Positions 7,455 through 15,200 of a DNA stretch of 64,000 nt are shown in pieces. How positions within the stretch are numbered: the stretch's first letter is position 1; each line of letters begins with the position of its first letter. The position numbers and the translations under genes were made by a program. Origin of the DNA: Marinactinospora thermotolerans DSM 45154. GTDB lineage: Bacteria > Actinomycetota > Actinomycetes > Streptosporangiales > Streptosporangiaceae. The stretch is taken from NCBI RefSeq assembly GCF_900167435.1, contig NZ_FUWS01000009.1, positions 124,001 through 188,000 of the forward strand. Reading direction: 5' to 3'. The notes under the pieces are model-generated. The model had not been told where the DNA came from. It saw only the letters and a list, made by a program, of their open reading frames with translations, and made no database searches.

Positions 7455-8948
7455 TCAGGAGCCGCTCGAAAACGACTCGGCGATCTCGTGCGCGAGGTCG
7501 ATCCGGTCGGCCGGTTCGGTATCGGTGAGGTAGAGCACCAGCTCGAACAGCTCTCCCTCGGCGTCGATGTGCGCGGTGACCACGGAACCGCGCACGGAGC
7601 CGCCCCGGGGGTCGCGGTAGGTGCTGACCAGCCTGGACCAGTCGCCCTCGAGGTCGCGGTCGTCGAGCCGCTCCAGGCTCACCCGCCGATGCTCCTCGAA
7701 ATTCCGCCGCTGCCACTCCTCGGTCAGCAGCAGACGGTCGAGCGTGTCGCTTCCGGCCGGGGCGGTGCCGTGGTGGAGCACGTAGAGGTACTCTCCCGCT
7801 GTGCCCGCGTAGGCCAGGTCGCCTCCCTGCGCTGGTCCTCCCCGAAGGTCCCGGGTCCAGTCCGCGGGGACGGACAGTTCGTACCGCGTCTCCCCGTCCT
7901 CGTGGCCGACCCGCTGGAACCCCTCGGGCCCGCCTCCAGCGAACGCGCCGCTCAGTTCCGCGCGCACCTGCGGTACCAGGAACAGCAGGGCCGACAGGAG
8001 CAGCGCCCCGGCCCCCGCGATCACGCCGCGCCGTCCACGGAGCCGGCGCGCCGGGAGCGGAGGCGGGACGGGATCGGGCCCGGTGGCGGACGGCACCGCC
8101 GGAAGGGCCGCTGACGCCGGCGTCTCCAGCGCCCGCCGCAGTTCCGTGCGGGTCCGGACGATATCGCTGCGCCGTGCGGGCTCCTTGGTGAGCATTCCGG
8201 CCAATACGGGGGCCAGGACTCCGGCGTGGGGCATCGGCGGAAGCGGATCGAACAGCACGGCGGCGATCGTGCCGTGCAACGTGGCGTGCTCGAAGGGGGG
8301 ATGCCCCTCCACCGCGGCGAACAGGGTGGCGCCCAGCCCCCAGACGTCCGCGGCCGCCGTGGCCGGTTCCCCGCGTATCCGCTCCGGTGACATGTAGGAC
8401 GGGGACCCCAGCAGGGCGTCCTCCCTGGTGATGGCGGGATCTCCGTCGACCAGGGCGATTCCGAAGTCGGTGAGCACGGCCCGGCCCCCCTCCTCCAGGA
8501 GCACGTTGGCGGGTTTGACGTCCCGGTGGAGGACCCCGGCCGCGTGCGCGCGCTCCAACGCCTCGATCAGCGACAGGCCGATCCGCGCGGCACGTTCGGG
8601 GGCCAGCCGGCCCTCGGCCCGTACCGTCTCCTGGAGCGAGAGCCCCTCGACGAGTTCCATGACGATCCACGGATGTCCGCCGTGGGAGACCACGTCGTGG
8701 ACGGTCACGATCGAGGGGTGGCGCAGCCGGGCCGCGGCCCGCGCCTCGCGCCGGGTGCGCGCGTGCGCCTCGCGGCGCTCGGCCTCGGACAGACCGTCGG
8801 GCAGCAGGATCTCCTTCACCGCGACGGGGCGACCGAGCAGCAGGTCATCGGCCCGCCACACTTGTCCCATCCCGCCGCGGCCGAGGCGCCGCGTGAGCCG
8901 GTAGCGTCCGGCGACGATGTCCTGTCCGGCTGCGTCGTGCGTCGACAT
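7455..8948 (-). CDS. Ser/Thr protein kinase with extracytoplasmic domain
   Basis: This 497-residue kinase of the PknB/Hanks type has the glycine loop GRGGMG (23-28), catalytic Lys45 in VAVKE, HRDVKPAN, DFG, and the activation segment ending SPSYMSPER. A Pro/Ala-rich juxtamembrane stretch leads to one transmembrane helix (about 315-337, GVIAGAGALLLSALLFLVP), and about 155 residues lie outside the cell with no PASTA repeats. The outer domain resembles the sensor-like tails of actinobacterial kinases; ligand unknown. The ATG at 8948 (MSTHDAAG) is chosen since kinase homology begins right after it. It converges on the osmoprotectant operon, but a regulatory link is only conjecture. Confidence 0.9.
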   Translation of the reverse strand: MSTHDAAGQDIVAGRYRLTRRLGRGGMGQVWRADDLLLGRPVAVKEILLPDGLSEAERREAHARTRREARAAARLRHPSIVTVHDVVSHGGHPWIVMELVEGLSLQETVRAEGRLAPERAARIGLSLIEALERAHAAGVLHRDVKPANVLLEEGGRAVLTDFGIALVDGDPAITREDALLGSPSYMSPERIRGEPATAAADVWGLGATLFAAVEGHPPFEHATLHGTIAAVLFDPLPPMPHAGVLAPVLAGMLTKEPARRSDIVRTRTELRRALETPASAALPAVPSATGPDPVPPPLPARRLRGRRGVIAGAGALLLSALLFLVPQVRAELSGAFAGGGPEGFQRVGHEDGETRYELSVPADWTRDLRGGPAQGGDLAYAGTAGEYLYVLHHGTAPAGSDTLDRLLLTEEWQRRNFEEHRRVSLERLDDRDLEGDWSRLVSTYRDPRGGSVRGSVVTAHIDAEGELFELVLYLTDTEPADRIDLAHEIAESFSSGS

Positions 8949-9139
8949 GGGGCCGCTCGCAGGGGGTCGGTGGGCGCCCGCTCCGGCGTGGAGGGCGCTG
9001 ATGCCGAAACGATAGGACGGCGCTCCGCCCTTTCCAAGGGCGGGAGGCCACGGTCGACGATCCACGGCCGTGACCGGACAGAACGACGCCACCCACCGGC
9101 CCCGGTGGCGGTGGGTGGCGCGGAGGCGCGGCGGCGGTC

Positions 9140-9205
9140 TCACAGGATCGCGGCGAGCACCAATCCGACGGCGATGATTCCCAAGAAGGTGATGAAACCG
9201 TCCAT
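9140..9205 (-). CDS. Possible 21-residue hydrophobic membrane peptide
   Basis: An ATG-initiated ORF encodes MDGFITFLGIIAVGLVLAAIL, which is almost entirely one hydrophobic helix. It lies between the kinase (divergent start at 8948) and the flavin reductase stop. The ribosome site is weak (GGTGAC directly upstream). No family is recognised; small single-helix proteins are common but so are chance ORFs of this size. Confidence 0.3.
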   Translation of the reverse strand: MDGFITFLGIIAVGLVLAAIL

Positions 9206-9306
9206 GTCACCATTGGACTGCGAAGGTCACCCCAGCGGCACTAGCCGTGACGACGCAACGACATCACGCAGCTGGGGGGAACAAGGTCCTCTCTAGAGAG
9301 TTTCGC

Positions 9307-9831
9307 TCACCCCAGAGCGCGGTACCTGCCCGCGTAGCGGATCAAAGGGGCCTCCCCCAACGCCCCGGCGACGGGTATGGCGGTCACCGCGGCCAGGTAG
9401 ACGACGTGGTCCCCGGCCGCCACCCGTTCGGTCACCGCGCACTCCAGGGACACCAGCGCCTCGTCGAGGACGAGTGCCCCGCTGTGCTCCCCACGGTGGT
9501 GGGGCTCGTTCGCCAGCAGGAGCCGGGCGCTGGGACGTCCCTCGGCCGCGAAGCGGCCGGCGATCGCCCGGTGCCGCTCCCGCAGCACGTTCACGGCGAA
9601 CCTGCGCTGGCGGTCGATGACCTCGGTGACGTAGCTGGTGGCGGTCACGCTGACCATGACCAGCGGCGGATCCACCGAGATCGAGGCGAAGGCGCTGATC
9701 GTGCTGCCGATGTCGTCACGGCCGTCGGCGACGGTCACCACGGTCACCCCGGTGGCGAACCGGGACATCGCCGAGGTGAACTCCGCCTCGGCGACCGTCC
9801 CGGTCCCGGGCGCGGGATCGCCGGAGGTCAC
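9307..9831 (-). CDS. Flavin reductase-like FMN-binding protein
   Basis: The 174-residue protein is a flavin reductase-like split beta-barrel (HpaC/DIM6-NTAB family): FTSAMSRFATGVTVVTVADG, the FMN-contacting stretch GSTISAFASISVDPPLVMVSV, and a C-terminal HVVYLAAVTAI...PLIRYAGRYRAL. Members reduce FMN/FAD with NAD(P)H for a partner monooxygenase. No oxygenase gene is nearby. The GTG start at 9831 overlaps the sppA stop (GTGA), so the two are translationally coupled, which is an unusual pairing. The longer frame upstream is a shadow of sppA. Confidence 0.88.
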   Translation of the reverse strand: MTSGDPAPGTGTVAEAEFTSAMSRFATGVTVVTVADGRDDIGSTISAFASISVDPPLVMVSVTATSYVTEVIDRQRRFAVNVLRERHRAIAGRFAAEGRPSARLLLANEPHHRGEHSGALVLDEALVSLECAVTERVAAGDHVVYLAAVTAIPVAGALGEAPLIRYAGRYRALG

Positions 9832-11555
9832 CGGATCTCCCAGGTGCCCGGCAGCACCAACGGGCCGGCGGCCGGCAGGCCCAGCAGGGCCGACACACCC
9901 GCCAACGGCCCCCACGAGCCCAGCCGGATCCGGGTCACCGCGGCCCCGCGGTCCTCGCTGGACTCGGCCGGCACCAGCCGCTCCAACGGGTTGGGACGAG
10001 GGAAGGGGCGCAACGGGGTCGTCGAGGGCAGTCCGGCCCGTTCGCGGGCCAGGCGGGCCGCCGTCTCGATCCCGCCGAGCTCGTCGACGAGCCCGTGGGC
10101 CGCGGCGTCCGCGCCGGTCCACACCCGTCCCCGGGCGAGCTCGTGGACCTCTTCCCGTGACTTCCCGCGCGCCTCGGCGACCTTGGCGGTGAAATCGTCG
10201 TAGATGTGGTCGAGCATCGCGTTCACCCGCTCCCACTCCGAGGCGCTGAACCTGTGGTCGCTGCCGAACATGCCGGCGTGCGCGCCGTAGTCGACGGAGT
10301 CGCTGGCGACCCCGACGCGCCGCAACAGCTCCGAGAGCACGACCTTGCCCATGAACACGCCGATGGAGCCGGTGAGGGTTCCCGGCTGGGCGACGATGGT
10401 GCCCGCGCCCACCGCGACGAAGTAGCCGCCGGAGGCCGCGAAATCGCCCATCGACACCACCACCGGCTTGCCGGCCTCCTCGGTCAGGCGCACCTCCCGC
10501 CGGATGATGTCGGAGGCGACGTAGGAGCCGCCCGGGCTGTCCACCCGGAACACCACCGCCCGCACGTGCGGGTCGCGCCGGGCGGCGCGCAGGGCGGCGG
10601 CCACCGTGTCGGAGCCCATGGTGAGCCCGCCGAGGGGAGAACGCCGGCTGCGGCCGGGCTCGATCTGGCCGATGCCGGTGACCAGGGCGACCTGATCACC
10701 CCGCTGCACCGCCGGAACCCGCCCCGCCAGCGACTGCATCCGCTGGTAGCGGGAGACGAACTGGAGGTGGGCGGGTTCGGACCCGGCCCCCGAGAGGGAA
10801 CCGCGGAAGCGGCCGAGCAGCTCGGCGTAGATCTCGTCGCGGTAGCCGAGTCGGTCGACGAGACCGGCGTCCAGCGCCTCCGCGGCGAGGAACGGTCCGC
10901 GTCCCACAAGGGAGCGCACCTCCTCGACGTCGAGGCCGCGCCCTTCGGCGACGGCCTGGACCACCTGCTCGCTCAGCGACTCGACGATCCGGGAACTGGC
11001 CTCGCGGTGGGCCTCGGTGAAGCCCCGCTCGGTGAAGGTGTTGAGGGCGGTCTTGTACTCGTGCCGGGCACTCACCTCGTACTCGACGCCGATCTTGTCG
11101 GTGGCCTCGCGCACGAACCTGGTGGTCAGGCTGAGCCCGGTGAGCCCGACGGTGCCGGAGGGCAGGAGCACGATCTCCTCGAACGCGCTGGCCAGGTAGT
11201 AGGGGACGGTCCCCGGGCCGAAGTCGCCGAAGGACTCGCTCCAGGCCACGGTGGGTTTGCCCGAACGGCGGAAGCGGGCGATCGCCTCGCGTAGTTCCTG
11301 GACCCGTCCGAACCCCAGTGGCCGCGAACCGATCCGGGCGACGAGCGCCTTGACCCGGGGGTCGCGCTCCGCCCGGCGCAGGCCCTCGACGACATCGCTC
11401 AGCCGCTGCCGGCGCATGGCCACGAACTGGCCGAGCGGGTCGCCGGGTACCTCCTCGGCGAGCTCCTCGGTCAGGTCGAGTTCGAGGACGAGGGGCGCGG
11501 TGCGCCGGTGCCGGATCCTGGACACGGGTTCCAACAGCTTCACGACATCCACCAT
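9828..11555 (-). CDS. sppA: Signal peptide peptidase SppA, 67K-type (S49)
   Basis: The 575-residue protein has two tandem S49 domains as in E. coli SppA: the Lys base in HEYKTALNTF (K168) of the N-terminal half and the Ser nucleophile in GDFAASGGYF (S375) of the C-terminal half, with oxyanion region VDSPGGSYVAS. The family degrades cleaved signal peptides at the membrane. No N-terminal membrane anchor is evident, unlike E. coli; a hydrophobic stretch occurs near the C-terminus (GPLAGVSALLGLPAAGPLVL). The ATG at 11555 lies 6 nt after a TAGCCT -10, implying a leaderless transcript. It overlaps the flavin reductase gene by 4 bp. Confidence 0.9.
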   Translation of the reverse strand: MVDVVKLLEPVSRIRHRRTAPLVLELDLTEELAEEVPGDPLGQFVAMRRQRLSDVVEGLRRAERDPRVKALVARIGSRPLGFGRVQELREAIARFRRSGKPTVAWSESFGDFGPGTVPYYLASAFEEIVLLPSGTVGLTGLSLTTRFVREATDKIGVEYEVSARHEYKTALNTFTERGFTEAHREASSRIVESLSEQVVQAVAEGRGLDVEEVRSLVGRGPFLAAEALDAGLVDRLGYRDEIYAELLGRFRGSLSGAGSEPAHLQFVSRYQRMQSLAGRVPAVQRGDQVALVTGIGQIEPGRSRRSPLGGLTMGSDTVAAALRAARRDPHVRAVVFRVDSPGGSYVASDIIRREVRLTEEAGKPVVVSMGDFAASGGYFVAVGAGTIVAQPGTLTGSIGVFMGKVVLSELLRRVGVASDSVDYGAHAGMFGSDHRFSASEWERVNAMLDHIYDDFTAKVAEARGKSREEVHELARGRVWTGADAAAHGLVDELGGIETAARLARERAGLPSTTPLRPFPRPNPLERLVPAESSEDRGAAVTRIRLGSWGPLAGVSALLGLPAAGPLVLPGTWEIR

Positions 11556-11561
11556 GTCCAC

Positions 11562-11567
11562 AGGCTA
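11562..11567 (-). promoter_or_regulatory. -10 element for leaderless sppA
   Basis: On the minus strand TAGCCT is followed by GTGGAC and then ATG at 11555, a TANNNT-N6-ATG leaderless arrangement. Confidence 0.5.
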
Positions 11568-11632
11568 GTGGGTGCCCGCGCGGCACGGTGCGGCGCGCGC
11601 GGCGGTTTCCGTTCCCGGCCGCGCCCGGCGTC

Positions 11633-12832
11633 TCACCCCCGCATGGCCCGTACCAGGGAGCCCCGCGCGTCGTCGTTGTCCAGCGACCACAGGCTCAGCC
11701 CGCCCAACCCCAGCTCGCGGACGTAGGCGGCCTTGCGCCGGATCAGCTCGGGGTCGTCGTAGCTCCAGAACTCGTCACCGTCGTAGAGCCACAGTGAGCC
11801 GTACTCCGAGTCGCGGAAACGCCGTCCGGGCCGCTTGGCGAGCGTCTTGTAGTCCTCATCACCCGGCTCCCAGCGGCCGGGGGCGATGCCCCGCGCCCGT
11901 TGGTACAGCCCGTTGCGGCCCGAGGGGACACCGCGCCACCCGCGGCCGAAGCCGGGGACACCGATGAGGAGCTGATGGGGGGCGACGCCCATCTCCAGGT
12001 AGTTGACGACGCCGGTGTCCACGCTGAGGCGGTCGGGGGAGGGGTCGTCGGGAGGGGTGTACAGCTGCGAGGCGTGGTTGGTGGTGAGGTCCCAGTCGCC
12101 GTTGAAGTCGTACCCCTGCACGATGCCGAAGTCGAGGTGGTCGAACACCTCGGGTTCGATCCCCGCCTCGATCCGGGCGCGGTCGGCGGGCAGGTAGGCG
12201 CTCATCTCCACGGTCCGGCCGGTGCGTTCGGTGAACATGTCGAGTCTGCGACGGGTCTCGGCCAGCAACAGGGTGAAGTTGCGGCGGTCCTCGCTGCGCA
12301 CCACGTTGTGGTCGTGGCCGGCCGAGCCGGGCCACTCCCAATCGAAGTCGAGCGCGTCGAAGATGCCGGCCGCCACGCCCGGGCCACCTTGGGGTTCACC
12401 GTCCAGGACGGGCAGGTCACCGTCGAAGTAGGTGGAGATCACCGACTCGGCGAAGGCCGTGCGTGACTCGGGGGTCAGCGCCGCGTTCGAGAGGTAACGC
12501 GAGGCGTTCCAGCCACCGAACGAGATCCCGATCCGCAGATGGGGATGGCGTTTGCGGAGTTTGCGAAGTTGGTTGAAATTACCGGCCAGGGGTTGGGTGT
12601 AGGTGTCGCCGCGTCCGTCGACGCTCTCCCGCGCCGAGAAGCGGCGTTGATAGTCGGCCCAGGCGTCGCCGGTGGCCTCCTCCGTCATGACGCAGCGTCC
12701 GCGTTCGTCCAGCTCACCGAAGGCGTAGATGAGATGGGTCAGTTTGGCGGCCTGCCCGCTGGCGTGGACGTCGCGCGGGAAGTAGTGGCGGTCGTAAATG
12801 CCCCATTGAGGGAAGTAACCGACGATTCGCAC
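11633..12832 (-). CDS. Glycoside hydrolase family 18 (chitinase-like), no secretion signal
   Basis: The 399-residue protein is a GH18 TIM barrel. The catalytic motif DxxDxDxE is intact as DALDFDWE (residues 159-166, Glu166 the acid); SFGGWNASRY (beta-3) and GYDFNGDWD (beta-6 with the substrate-binding YDF) are also present, and the barrel closes with GGLSLWSLDNDD. An insertion between beta-7 and beta-8 resembles ChiA-type enzymes. The start is GTG 12832 (VRIVGYFPQW) with AGAGGA 9 nt upstream. The barrel starts at residue 1: there is no signal peptide, binding module or linker, unlike most secreted chitinases, so it may be intracellular or leave by another route. It is divergent from a lipoprotein gene. 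Confidence 0.9.
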   Translation of the reverse strand: MRIVGYFPQWGIYDRHYFPRDVHASGQAAKLTHLIYAFGELDERGRCVMTEEATGDAWADYQRRFSARESVDGRGDTYTQPLAGNFNQLRKLRKRHPHLRIGISFGGWNASRYLSNAALTPESRTAFAESVISTYFDGDLPVLDGEPQGGPGVAAGIFDALDFDWEWPGSAGHDHNVVRSEDRRNFTLLLAETRRRLDMFTERTGRTVEMSAYLPADRARIEAGIEPEVFDHLDFGIVQGYDFNGDWDLTTNHASQLYTPPDDPSPDRLSVDTGVVNYLEMGVAPHQLLIGVPGFGRGWRGVPSGRNGLYQRARGIAPGRWEPGDEDYKTLAKRPGRRFRDSEYGSLWLYDGDEFWSYDDPELIRRKAAYVRELGLGGLSLWSLDNDDARGSLVRAMRG

Positions 12833-12928
12833 CGGCGTTGTCCTCTCGCGCTGAGCAGAGTGTGGCACGGAACGCCAGATTCGCCCGCTATCGTCGGTGA
12901 GGTCAAGCTTCGGGAAGAAGGGAATCGC

Positions 12929-13621
12929 ATGTCTGGCAGGCCCGGACGATCCCGTTTCGCAGCCGCCACGTCGGGGCCCGGGGCGGTGAGCCTGGCCCTG
13001 CTCGCGCTCCTGGCGACCGGCTGTGGAAGCGGAGACGAAGGGGCGACACTCGCCTCGACCGAGGGCGGCCCCACTCCGGAGGAGACCTACGCCGGCGCGG
13101 TCCCCGCGGCCCAGGCGCCCGCCCCCGAGGGATACGACCCCGTCGAGATCGAGGGAATCCGGATCAACGCCCCCCGGGGCTGGCAGGTCGACCAGGGCGA
13201 CGGCCAACTGTGCATGCGCCCCCCGGAGCAGGACTCCTGCGGCTACGGCGCGGTCCAGGTCATCCCGCACGTCTCCCAGCGTGACCCCGCCTCCTGGCCG
13301 AAGAAGAACGACGCCTTCAACAAGAAGGACGGCTGGGCCGCCGACCCCTCCGCCTGCCGCAGCCTCGCCACGGCCGAAGCCGGAGACGTCGGGATCAAGG
13401 ACGCCGAGCACCGGGCCGACTTCACCACCCACGCCGACGGCCTGAAATCGAACTTCTCCACCTGGGAGGTCACCTGCGACAACGGTGACACCTTCGGGGT
13501 CAAGCTGTGGTTCCTGCCGGTGAGCGACGTCGCGGTCTACGCCTGGAGCGTGGACGCGCGCTACGAGGACGTCTACCTCGAGATCGCCAAGTCGATGGAC
13601 ATCACCGAGTACAAGAAGTGA
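12929..13621 (+). CDS. Putative lipoprotein of unknown function
   Basis: This 230-residue protein has a lipoprotein signal peptide with lipobox LATGC (Cys32), a Thr/Pro/Ala-rich linker to about residue 75, then a compact domain starting YDPVEIEGIRINAPRGWQVDQGD. Four cysteines in the domain (in LCMRP, DSCGYG, SACRSL and VTCDNGD) could form two disulfides, as suits an exported protein. GAAGGG lies before ATG 12929. I do not recognise a named family; short actinobacterial lipoproteins with this beta-rich layout are common. It is divergent from the GH18 gene, and ends at a strong hairpin. Confidence 0.75.
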   Translation: MSGRPGRSRFAAATSGPGAVSLALLALLATGCGSGDEGATLASTEGGPTPEETYAGAVPAAQAPAPEGYDPVEIEGIRINAPRGWQVDQGDGQLCMRPPEQDSCGYGAVQVIPHVSQRDPASWPKKNDAFNKKDGWAADPSACRSLATAEAGDVGIKDAEHRADFTTHADGLKSNFSTWEVTCDNGDTFGVKLWFLPVSDVAVYAWSVDARYEDVYLEIAKSMDITEYKK

Positions 13622-13627
13622 TCCCGG

Positions 13628-13652
13628 CCGGGTACGCCGGCGGCGTACCCGG
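13628..13652. terminator. Bidirectional hairpin between lipoprotein and DUF397 genes
   Basis: CCGGGTACGCCG (13628-13639) and CGGCGTACCCGG (13641-13652) are perfect 12-bp arms with a single central base, placed 6 nt after the lipoprotein stop and upstream of the convergent DUF397 stop. Confidence 0.7.
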
Positions 13653-13676
13653 CGGACGGCGCGGCCTCCCCGCGCC

Positions 13677-13940
13677 CTAGAGACGCTCACGCCTGACCGA
13701 GCAGAGAAAGGCCGTCCACTCCGGCGTGCCAAAGTACAACGGCGATTGCCAGGGGTTCTTGGAGTCGCGGATGCCGTGGACCCGGGCGGTGGAGGCGACC
13801 TCGACGCAGGCCGTCTGGTTGGTGCTGCGACTGGACTTGCGGAAGACGGTGACGGTGGGGGGAGTGATCGCGCCGGCGCTAGGGGCGGATGGACGTTCGA
13901 GCCGGGGGGACGGGCGGGGCGCCGGAAACACAGGGGCCAT
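13677..13940 (-). CDS. DUF397 domain protein
   Basis: The 87-residue product contains the DUF397 signature: FRKSSRSTNQTACVEVA, then VHGIRDSKNPWQSPLYFGTPEWTAFLCSVRR. DUF397 proteins are small actinobacterial partners encoded beside XRE regulators of the WhiJ/AbaA type and are thought to modulate them. The N-terminal 25 residues are Pro/Ala-rich. ATG 13940 has GAGAGG 8 nt upstream; a GTG at 13949 would leave too little room for the ribosome site. The gene follows the XRE regulator with a 14-bp gap, so they form one operon. Confidence 0.85.
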   Translation of the reverse strand: MAPVFPAPRPSPRLERPSAPSAGAITPPTVTVFRKSSRSTNQTACVEVASTARVHGIRDSKNPWQSPLYFGTPEWTAFLCSVRRERL

Positions 13941-13954
13941 TCCCCCCACCTCTC

Positions 13955-14794
13955 CTATATTTCACTGATCACTTCCGTCAGAAGTTTGCGCACCATGTCG
14001 CCGCCCATTCCGGCCAGGCGCAGTTTGTTGAAGACGGCCTCGTGATCGGCGATGTCGTCGTCGCCGTCGAGAAAGAGGTTGCTGCCGCGCCCCTCCGTGT
14101 ACACGGTGGTCAGGCCGTAATCCGCGAGCTTGAGAATCATGAAGCTCGGCATCACCAGTCCGATGTGCGCTCCGGCGCTGTAGGGAATGACCTGAAGCGT
14201 CAATTTCGGGTGGTCCATGATGTCGAGCAGGTGGCGGAGCTGTTCGCGCATGACCTCGCGGCCTCCGACGAGCTGGTGGAGGGGCGCCTCGCCGAGGATG
14301 ATCCACAGGTCCGGCCCTCGTTCGGAGAAGGCCCGTTCCTGTCGTTCCCTGCGGACCTTGACCTGTTCGTGCGTCGACTCCTCGGTCCCGTCGGTGCCGC
14401 GGATGATCTCCCAGGCGTAGCGTTCGGTCTGGAGTAGTCCCGTGATCACGGTGCTCGAGTAGGCCTCGATCTCGCGCGCGTCGGCCTCCAACCCGATGAA
14501 GGTGCCGTAGCGCCGGTCGAGGTCGTAGGACTGCCACCACCCCCGGCGGCCGGCCTGCCGACGGAGTTCGACCAGCGCGGCGATCTCCTCCTCGCCCAGT
14601 CCGTAGTGACGGGCGAGCTGCTTGAGCTCCTTTTCCCGGGGAACCCGTTCCGCGGCCTCCCAGCGGCTCACGGTGGAAATGCGCACTTCGAGGATCCGGG
14701 ACACATCGGTGATGCTCATCTGGTGCGCGGCACGGAGTTCCTTCATCTCCCGGGCGAGTTGCCACAGGGCGACGGTGGGACTGGAGATCGACAT
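13955..14794 (-). CDS. XRE-family regulator with DUF5753 domain (WhiJ-like)
   Basis: The 279-residue protein has an N-terminal helix-turn-helix (about residues 13-70: LAREMKELRAAHQMSITDVSRIL, VRISTVSRWEAAERVP) and a C-terminal DUF5753 domain (about 95-275, GLEADAREIEAYSSTVITGLLQTERYA... through SNLFLDGDDD). This architecture, paired with DUF397, is a large actinobacterial regulator family linked to development and secondary metabolism (WhiJ of Streptomyces). ATG 14794 is used because GAGGA lies 8 nt upstream; GTG 14809 overlaps that site. A 24-bp imperfect palindrome about 30 bp upstream is a likely autoregulatory operator. Confidence 0.88.
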   Translation of the reverse strand: MSISSPTVALWQLAREMKELRAAHQMSITDVSRILEVRISTVSRWEAAERVPREKELKQLARHYGLGEEEIAALVELRRQAGRRGWWQSYDLDRRYGTFIGLEADAREIEAYSSTVITGLLQTERYAWEIIRGTDGTEESTHEQVKVRRERQERAFSERGPDLWIILGEAPLHQLVGGREVMREQLRHLLDIMDHPKLTLQVIPYSAGAHIGLVMPSFMILKLADYGLTTVYTEGRGSNLFLDGDDDIADHEAVFNKLRLAGMGGDMVRKLLTEVISEI

Positions 14795-14823
14795 CGGGCT
14801 GATCCTCACGGGAAAAACTGTAC

Positions 14824-14847
14824 GACAAACCTCATATGAGACTTGTC
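14824..14847. promoter_or_regulatory. Palindromic operator upstream of XRE regulator
   Basis: GACAA-N2-CTCATATGAG-N2-TTGTC spans 14824-14847; only the two AC spacers break the symmetry. On the minus strand TACAGT (14822-14817) next to it could be the -10. Confidence 0.6.
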
Positions 14848-15200
14848 AGAAGTTCCGTGCCGGGGCACACTCTAACTATTGCGGTGTTCTAGCCGATACG
14901 CAGTGTTTCTGGCTGAATCATGCGTAAGCCGCATAAAGAAGGTGGAATGACCGGTTGAGAGACCGGTATGGGCCAGCACCCCCGGCCCACCACGGACGCC
15001 GGCCGTCCGGATCCCCCGTGGGAGGGGAGGTTCTTCCGTCTTGAGGAGGGTCCGGAAGACCTCTGGGCCCGGGCGGCCGGCTTGTGGATCGCGCCCCCGG
15101 TGCGGGAGGGGCATCGGGGACGCGATCACCCACCGTCTCTACCACCCCGAACGGGACGGCCCCGACGGGGACACCCCGCCAGGACCGGTCCGCGCCGCCG
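14848..15200. other. Intergenic stretch between XRE operon promoter and glgB 3' end
   Basis: No gene is supported here. The left part (14870-14960) is less GC-rich than its surroundings and contains ACCGGT repeated at 14951 and 14963. The right part is the 3' side of glgB with short GC hairpins but no clear terminator. Confidence 0.4.

Noticed and set aside
12833-13732. N-terminal extension of the GH18 frame across the lipoprotein gene
   Set aside because: The extension would run antisense through the whole lipoprotein gene; the barrel begins at GTG 12832 with a ribosome site.
14872-15129. 85-codon minus-strand ORF downstream of glgB
   Set aside because: No ribosome site, Arg/Pro-rich composition of shadow ORFs and no recognisable domain.
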